This document shows positions 57,701-64,000 of a DNA stretch of 64,000 nucleotides, one piece after another. Source of the DNA: Notospermus geniculatus (Eukaryota; Nemertea; Pilidiophora; Heteronemertea; Lineidae). Within the stretch, counting starts at the first letter, position 1; the number at the start of each line of letters is the position of its first letter. A program made the position numbers and the translations under genes. The stretch is taken from positions 521,266 to 585,265 of the forward strand of contig NMRB01000114.1 in NCBI GenBank assembly GCA_002633025.1, given 5' to 3'. The notes under the pieces were generated by a model. The model was not told the origin of the DNA. It saw nothing but the letters and a program-made list of their open reading frames with translations, and did not search any database.

Positions 57701-58294
57701 TGTTCTCAACATATAACAGTATTTTAGATGTTTGATGAACCTCGCTTCCATTGGTATCCAGGTGATACCTGGGACCAAGGTTGCATGAATGAATCAGACA
57801 AAATATACAGATACTGATAATGAAAAGTTGTGTGCATTCACACACATTGGCATCCATCCCGCCCCCCCCCCCCCCNCCCAGGGATGTCTTATCCATGGGT
57901 TAAAAAAACAGTTATTGAAATTACTTGCACAGACGTTAACCAGACACTACAAATAAGGCCAAACAACCTAATTATGCATCTTAAATAGCCATGCCTAAGA
58001 GGCACCTGGATGGCTATTAAAGGGGACCATGATTTGTTGTGGATGAGTGCCACCCAAGGGTATGCCACTCAGTGGATGACGATGACCCTTCAAAAAGGGA
58101 CGTTCGCTGGCCCCCTCAAAGGGGCATAATTTTCTGTAACATGCTGTACATAAATCAAAGTGCTGAAACTTCACAACTGACTCTTGAATGATTGTCGCTA
58201 AACTATGAAGAATTCCTAACAAAAGTACAAATTATGCACCCGTCTGCTCCAAAAAAAGTCGTCCATGAAAGGTAAGCTGAAAAGTGACACATAA

Positions 58295-58590
58295 GCGGCC
58301 TATCCACGTGCAATATCATTGCACAATATGAGGATCAAAATGGGCAATATTATTGCCAATCTTTCTTCCATCCATTATGCCAGAAGCACATGACACCCAT
58401 TTGGGGCACCATACTGTGCAATAATATTGTCCATGGATGGACCGCTATACACGTGCAAAATTATTGCACAATATGGGGCCCAAAATAAGGTCATGTGCTT
58501 CTGGCATGATGGGTAGAAGAAAGATTTGGCAATGATATTGCCCATTTTGATCCTCATTTTGTGCAATAATATTGCACGTGTATGTGCCGC
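58295..58590. mobile_element. two adjoining CAATATTATTG-type elements (unit 2)
   Basis: 58295-58445 and 58446-58590, nearly identical to 52856-53150. Confidence 0.8.
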
Positions 58591-58838
58591 TGAAAACTTT
58601 GTAAATAACAGAATTAAACCTTTCAGTACTGGCCGACCCCTCCCCTCCCCCAGACTACCACATGTTCATCACTTGTTCCAACATTTGTACACCCGACAGC
58701 CAATAACTCTCGAAAGGTTGATTGAATCTGATGTCGCGGTGGAATCATGTCCAGGCCAGAAAAGTCTGCACATGACTGGGAAAGTGGGAATTATGCCTGT
58801 GAGCTGAACCGTATCACCACAATGTTACAAACCTTCAA

Positions 58839-59011
58839 GCGGCCCATACACATACAATATTATTACACGTGCAATATTATTGCAAAATATGGGGCCCAAA
58901 TACTTAGTAGGATCATGTGCTTCTGGCATGATGGGTAGAAGAAAGATTGGCAATAATATTGCCCATTTTGTTCCTCATATTGTGCAGTAATATTGCACCT
59001 GTATGGGCTGC
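58839..59011. mobile_element. CAATATTATTG-type element (unit 2, fuller copy of 53401)
   Basis: Both ends are present, with an 18-bp duplication of ATATTATTACACGTGCA at the left. Confidence 0.75.
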
Positions 59012-59093
59012 TTTAGAGTTAAGTAAGCTGCTAGAATATGGCCCTAGATGTATGAAGGTTACATTTGGGGTTGGGAGAGGCTGTCCTTCTAAA

Positions 59094-59241
59094 GTGGCCT
59101 ATCCATGTGCAATATTATTGCACAATATAAGGATGAAAATGGGCAACATTATTGCTAATCTTCCATCCATTATGCCAGAAGCACATGACACCCATTTTGG
59201 GCCCCGTATTGTGCAATATTTATTGTACGTGGATGGACCGC
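59094..59241. mobile_element. CAATATTATTG-type element, fusion of two unit 1 copies
   Basis: The left half matches 53909 (GGATGAAAATGGGCAACATT) and the right half matches 54123-54274 (TGTGCAATATTTATTGTACG). A deletion between repeats in unit 2 would explain it. Confidence 0.7.
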
Positions 59242-59606
59242 TTTAGAGTAAGGAGGCTTCTAGAATACAGGCCGCTGTCCCAGTAGGCTATAGGTGTTTG
59301 CGAAAAGAGGTGGCAGCCCGCAGAGGTAGACCACATCATTTGATGTAAAATAGCTGTACGTCCACAATTATATCGAGCATCATGCAATTGCCAGCACCAA
59401 CAAAATATCACAATGATACTTACTAACTCCATGACAAAACAATACAAGTACACTGAAAAATATATTAAAGGGGAGTTGTCCCACAAAAATTCCACATGGT
59501 ATATGGTTGTTGAAATCTCCCTGGTATGCACGTCATTTAAAATTTTTGTCTTCAATACAGGTACAGTGTTTGCAAATGGTTCACGGTATGGTATGACTTA
59601 TTGACA

Positions 59607-60003
59607 TTTAGTGAGATTTTACAAATCTGACGAAATACGAAATTGGACTTCATTTCCATGACGTAATGTATTTCAGGAGATGGTTGGTACCACAAACATC
59701 GCCTGCTGCAAGAGCACTTTTTGGCATGTGACGTTAGACCGATAGAGTTACGGTGTGTATTAAGCTTTGAAATTTATCTTTTGTTTCCATTTCGTAGATG
59801 CGAAATGGAAATTTAAAAATTCAGGATGCATCATAACTCTCTCGGTCTTACATAATATGCTAAAAGACGCACTGGCAGCAGGGACATTTGTGGTACGAAC
59901 CATCTCCAGAAATACATTTATAGGTCCTGGAAATGAAGTTGAATTTCATATTTCGTACTTCGTGTTTCGTCAGATTTCAAGTTGCGAAACCTCACTAATA
60001 TTG
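59607..60003. mobile_element. TIR element (unit 2 copy of 54636-55031)
   Basis: Same ends and centre as unit 1 with almost no changes. Confidence 0.75.
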
Positions 60004-60368
60004 TGCAGTTTCAGGCACCATCAGATACCGACAGTCACCCAAACCAATATGGCGTCAATTTCCTGCAGCTAATTTCACTCCTGTAATACATGTCACAGGA
60101 GGTAGCAATGATGTAGGCCTATTCCGGTAATACATATCACAGGAGGTAGCAATGATGTAGGCCTATTCCGGTAATACAAGGATGCTGGTACAAAGAAATG
60201 AATGACGCATTTTTCATTTTTCCCTCCCAATTTTCCATTAAAATGAAGAAAATGAACGCCGATGTGAACGGTTAATGGAGAATGCAGTGTTCATTCATCA
60301 GGTTACGCCAAATCACAAACGATGAGTGCAAAATGTGCTCCTATGTAGCAGTGGCCATAAATGATACA

Positions 60369-60603
60369 GGGGCATAGCTAGCAGAGGGCAGGGGGCAAAT
60401 GCCCCTGCAAATTATTCCTCTAAAAGGTCATTTCCCCTCTTCGAACCAAGTTATTGTGGTGTCAGATGTCGGGAAAATGCATACGATAGGATGTAGATAT
60501 TCAATTTTTTCTGGGGAGGGCCCCAGGCCCCCTCCGACTTCGCCCTCCAGACTTGATCAATTTTGCCCCCCTAGGCCATAAAAGCTAGCTACGCTACGCT
60601 CCT
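60369..60603. mobile_element. TIR element with CAGGGGCATAGCTAGC end
   Basis: The left CAGGGGCATAGCTAGC and the right AGCTAGCTACGCTACGCTCCTG are imperfect inverted repeats. Flanks TGATA and TGGTA agree at 4 of 5. Unit 1 carries only the first half near 55397. Confidence 0.6.
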
Positions 60604-60608
60604 GTGGT

Positions 60609-60833
60609 AGTCCGGCCACATCTTACTTTGACCCAATGGAATGCAGAGGTCATGTAATGTGGCAGACTTTGCGGTTTTTAATCATGCCTGTCGGCCACTT
60701 GTGGTCGTTCCACGATCGTTCACGCTGTCCACCGGTTATTCAGCAGCCGTGTCCGTAGAAAATCCAATTATAAATTTCCTAACTTCCGTATTCCATTGCG
60801 TCAAAGTTACATGTGGCCAGACTATAGCCCTTG
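60609..60833. mobile_element. TIR element related to 14894-15313
   Basis: AGTCCGGCCACATCTTACTT with ACCCAATGGAATGC and a complementary right end finishing GGCCAGACT. Confidence 0.65.
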
Positions 60834-60835
60834 TT

Positions 60836-61068
60836 ACACTACATAAAAAACCCGTGTCGAACCTGGGTTTTTTCTGTCCACACCTGTTAAAAATGCGGTG
60901 TATTAATCCCCTCCGAGCTCGAACGGGTTTTGGAGGGCTTAATTTAGGTCCCCGTCACAAAATTTGAGTAGTGTTGACGGACACCGGGCCTCAGGAGGGA
61001 TTTTTCAGAGCCGGGCTAGACCCGGGTGTCAAAAAACCTGGGGATTTCTATGTAGTGTAACCACGGCT
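60836..61068. mobile_element. palindromic TIR element (inverse copy of 1792-2039)
   Basis: AGCCCTTGTTACACTACATA and CTATGTAGTGTAACCACGGCT ends, opposite in orientation to the copy at the window start. Confidence 0.75.
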
Positions 61069-61448
61069 TATATAATTGTGTGTAATCCACAGTGAAGTGC
61101 CTGGTAAGTGGGTTAAAGGGGAGGTGTGTTCAGTACAGTTCACATGTCACATGTGGGCCTAATGTGATACCGTACCATGTGTGTATCTGATGATACCATG
61201 TGTGTATCTGACGTGTGCATTAAGATGAATACATGCGAAGTTCAAAGAAGGCCATAAAGAAGTACAATAACAGAAATAATTCTTTCACTTATCAGTTTGA
61301 TACTCATTAAAATACTTGCATTTTCATCACAGAAATGAACATGTATATGATAGACAGAATAGAAAACTTTAAAATCATTTTCATCAATGAACGCCATAAA
61401 ATGTGAATCACGTTAAAATGTAGGTCGAATTTAAAACATGTTTTTGAT
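61069..61448. other. no gene seen
   Basis: Contains a short ATACCATGTGTGTATCTGA duplication near 61170-61210 and AT-rich sequence. Confidence 0.4.
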
Positions 61449-61759
61449 AAAGGCCTGTCCACACCATCAACATTTCCAAAACATTTCTAAAACATTCAGT
61501 TGCAACAAATCTGCAACACCCTTGTTTTGGGATTGTTGCACAGTGTGGACAGACTTGCAACAATTCAAAACATGTTTGCAGAAGAATTCACATGACATTT
61601 CTTTTAAAACATTTCTAAAACATTTTCAAAAATGTTTTGAATTGTTGCAAGTCTGTCCACACTGTGCAACAATCTCAAAACAAAGTTGCTGCAGATTTGT
61701 AGCAACTCGATGTTTTTAGAAATATGTTTTGGAAATGTTGGTGGGGTAGACAGGCCTTC
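61449..61759. mobile_element. long palindromic element
   Basis: Arms of about 150 bp: AAGGCCTGTCCACACC at the left pairs with the GTAGACAGGCCTT end, and GCACAGTGTGGACAGACTTG pairs near the centre. Many AAAACATTTCTAAAAC words. Confidence 0.75.
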
Positions 61760-61958
61760 ACACAGCCCCTCATAAGCTTCAGTCATAGGGCCTAATTTGC
61801 TTCGAGTAATTGCTGCAAATAAGGAAACATTATTGAATTGCACCATGGGAGGCCTAGAAAATAAGGGTAGATACCAATCACTGCCATGGTCTACTACGTT
61901 TAAGCCTAGGACATCCGGGGAAAGAAAATACAGTAGATATTGTACACAACAAAATCAG

Positions 61959-62063
61959 TAACTAATCCAACTTTTTAGTTACTCTTCCTAGATTTATTTT
62001 ACACGTCGTTTCTACTAGTGTTAGATAAATCTAGGAAGAGTAACCAAAATCTTGGATTAGTTA
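61959..62063. repeat. foldback, about 40-bp arms
   Basis: TAACTAATCCAACTTTTTAG...GATTTAT pairs with ATAAATCTAGGAAGAGTAAC. The loop has TACACGTCG. The surrounding 61760-62335 shows no exon. Confidence 0.75.
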
Positions 62064-62335
62064 TTCGAAACCTTTCTAAAAATGCCATTCAAGCAGTACA
62101 ACAAAATCAGCTTAAATTGAAAGGGTTTTCAATATGAGGGAAGAGGGGTGCTTAAGTCATACTCGATCGATTTATTTGTCAGGTGGTAAAATTGTCCAAA
62201 TTATTGACCTTGCGAAGGGTAGAGTGATGTATAAAGTGTTCAACATGCTGTGCAAGTTTTGGGCTTCAGTGGTCATTGCGCTGAAGTAAATGTGCAAGCT
62301 TTCGATCAAAATGTCTTGGCGAATGTGAACTCACA

Positions 62336-62768
62336 ACTGTACACCTAACCACAATAGTGACCTTGGCAAATGTGAAGGTCACAGTTGACCACAATAGTGA
62401 CCTTGGCGAGGGTGAAAGTCATAGTTGATCACAATAGTGACCTTGGCAAAGGTGAAGGTCAAAGTTGACCACAATAGTAACCTTGGCAAATACAATAGTC
62501 ACAGCTAACCACAATAGTGACCTTGGTGAAGCTGAAGGTCACAGCTGACTACAATAGTGACATAGGCAAATACAACAGGTACAGCTACCCACAATGGTGA
62601 CCTTGGTGAAGGTGAAGGTCACGGTGACCACAATAGTGACCTTGGCGAGGGTGAAAGTCACAGTAGACCACAATAGTGACCTTGGTGGAGGTGAAGGTCA
62701 CAGTTGACCACAACAGTGACCTTGGCGAGGGTGAAAGTCAGAGCTGACCACAATAGTGACCTTGGTTC
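62336..62768 (+). repeat. 40-bp minisatellite, about 11 units
   Basis: CCACAATAGTGACCTTGGCG repeats with a 40-bp step (for example 62350, 62390), with GGTGAAGGTCACAGTTGA filling the unit. Each unit contains TGACCTTGG, the complement of CCAAGGTCA. Confidence 0.9.
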
Positions 62769-62991
62769 AAGCTGTTTTTATATTGATACTGATAATGACA
62801 TTTTGATCTATTTACCGTAAATATTTTTGACATGGATCGCCAATTCATATCACCAAAAAGATGAAAACAATTACTATCGTAGTACAGTATGTAACCCGGC
62901 CGGTTCTTGTGGAAGAACAGTAAGATCATGTTGATGAAAAAATCATAGCTGTAATGCGTGGGATCCATTTTATAAATATATGTGACCATCT

Positions 62992-63590
62992 GCCACAAAA
63001 CCAGTTGGAAGTCGCATAGAAAATTAGCCTAAATGTACAAGATGATACCAAGAGATAAAGAAATAGAATCACTCAGACTTTACAACAGACAGACAATACT
63101 GAAATTGACACACTTGACACTAGCGGCGAAATATCGTGCCTCATTTCACCACTAGCGTAGGTGGAAGGCCGCCATTTTGGAGTTTGCCGGCGCGCATGTA
63201 GAAATAGTTCGGTCGGCCTAATCACACAATTCTTTCTAATTAGTATTCAGTTCATTTCTAATACCACTTGTTATCAACACGAAGTTCTTTTAGTCTGAAA
63301 ATATTCACCTTGAACCCAACAGCACCACTTTTCAACATCATCTATCATCTAGCGTAGATGCCGCTGGGTTGGCGGTGACACGGCTGGCCTGTTCACGATG
63401 GTTAAAAACCTTTACCAAAATGTAGTAATCTGCACTACTTTCAAGATGGAAACCTAGCACCTGCGCTAGTGGTGTTATAGAAGATAACGCCATCTAGTGT
63501 CAAGTGTGTGAAATTGACAGATACATGTAATTCGGTCCCAACCTGCCAACCTCCGAGCAACTTCCAACTAGTTTTGTGGTGGAGGGTCGT
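62992..63590. mobile_element. relative of the 31791-32129 element with a nested insertion
   Basis: GTGACCATCTGCCACAAAAC start and GTGGTGGAGGGTCGT end, ATAT on both sides. Interior ACAACAGACAGACAATACTG matches 31900. The 400-bp element at 63109-63508 splits it. Confidence 0.8.
63109..63508. mobile_element. TIR element, 400 bp, with 9-bp target duplication
   Basis: CACACTTGACACTAG and CTAGTGTCAAGTGTG are perfect ends. TGAAATTGA is at 63100-63108 and 63509-63517. A 9-bp duplication is typical of MuDR-type elements. Inner CACCACTAGCG and CGCTAGTGGTG also pair. No transposase. Confidence 0.9.
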
Positions 63591-63593
63591 ATA

Positions 63594-63820
63594 TCATCTG
63601 ATAGAACTAATAGCACTAATCTAATCTCCATGATAAGATGTCACAAATGCCCCAACATTATGTACATTAGGGAAACAGGAAAAACGCTCAGAGGCAGGAT
63701 GAATGGCCGCCGACAGACTGTTAGAAATAACAATCATCACCTTCCATTGGTGAACACTTCAACGAGCCTGGACACTCCACAGTTGATCATAGAGTCACTG
63801 TGCTTAAAGCGATGTGTCAG
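63594..63820 (+). pseudogene. Penelope-like element GIY-YIG endonuclease remnant
   Basis: The frame reads LISMIRCHKCPNIMYIRETG, then KTLRGRMNGRRQTVRNNNHH, which fits the GIY-YIG domain at the C-terminus of Penelope-type reverse transcriptases (the KxxYIGETGxxLRxRxxxHR pattern). After HHLPL the family pattern moves to another frame (EHFNEPGHSTVDHRVTVLKA), so a frameshift lies near 63750. No reverse transcriptase precedes it; the TIR element at 62992-63590 abuts it. Confidence 0.75.
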
Positions 63821-64000
63821 CCAAAAAATTTGAATGCAAAAGGGGATGAATCTTTGTTTACAAACACTCATTTCCTGCATTCTGATTGGCTGTGAGGGCA
63901 ATGTTTACAAACATCATCCTTCTGTTTACAAAATGACTGTCGACTCGCTTTAAGGCCCCTATTACCTAGAGCTATACGCCATTCGGGATTATGATATTTC
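63821..64000. other. window end, no gene seen
   Basis: Three GTTTACAAA words (63855-63935) and a GATTGGCTGTGAG block; otherwise unassigned. Confidence 0.4.

Larger units (their letters stand above)
55557..60437. repeat. second direct duplication, unit 2
   Basis: Counterpart of 49719-55470. It carries the first exon and upstream DNA of the uncharacterised gene without exons 2-4. Confidence 0.9.

Overview
This window is eukaryotic, almost certainly from a marine invertebrate, and a lancelet-like deuterostome is my best guess. The evidence is short exons with GT-AG introns, very dense small inverted-repeat transposons, tRNA-derived SINEs, a Penelope-like fragment, and frequent TACATGTA and AGGCCTA words. 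It is a draft assembly: N runs lie at 11161-11627 and 51945-52027, with single Ns elsewhere. The species is inference; the eukaryotic gene structure is seen directly. I see no operon, CRISPR array or rRNA.

The one clearly identified gene is OXCT1 (succinyl-CoA:3-ketoacid CoA-transferase, mitochondrial ketone-body use) on the minus strand. Twelve coding exons run from 44127 down to a stop at 29424. They join in frame to 1482 nt (493 codons plus stop), so with a short exon 1 the protein would be about 520 residues, the usual length. Exon 1 is not proven; a candidate with a promoter-like upstream lies at 45.19-45.44 kb. Exons 5-13 occur a second time at 25184-13035, all open, inside a long direct duplication (about 11.63-26.28 kb against 28.43-39.3 kb). 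The copies differ by six amino acids in 380 but by many transposon insertions, so this is either a recent partial tandem duplication or two haplotypes joined in assembly. Only the lower copy carries a block at 19.1-23.3 kb holding a decayed SIN3 fragment, a 470-bp tandem repeat and a 24-bp minisatellite.

Upstream of OXCT1, a second minus-strand gene of unknown function has four well-supported coding exons (49806 down to 47017) and a tentative last exon at 45.7 kb. Its first exon and upstream region are repeated at 55.57 kb because 49.72-55.47 kb is duplicated in tandem as 55.56-60.44 kb.

The remainder is mobile and repeat DNA: 0-11 kb (nested hAT-like elements, a 1.8-kb inverted repeat, TIR elements), 26.3-28.4 kb (a local tandem duplication), 38-44 kb (SINEs, TIR elements), 50-60 kb (a CAATATTATTG-type palindromic family, 145-bp monomer arrays) and 60.4-64 kb (TIR elements, a 40-bp minisatellite, a Penelope GIY-YIG remnant). 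The duplicated copies act as natural filled-site and empty-site pairs, which fixes element ends and target duplications exactly in many cases. I found no new defence or metabolic system. The most unusual material is the precisely datable insertions, the 145-bp monomer superfamily at five loci, and the duplicated promoter carrying nuclear-receptor-type half sites.
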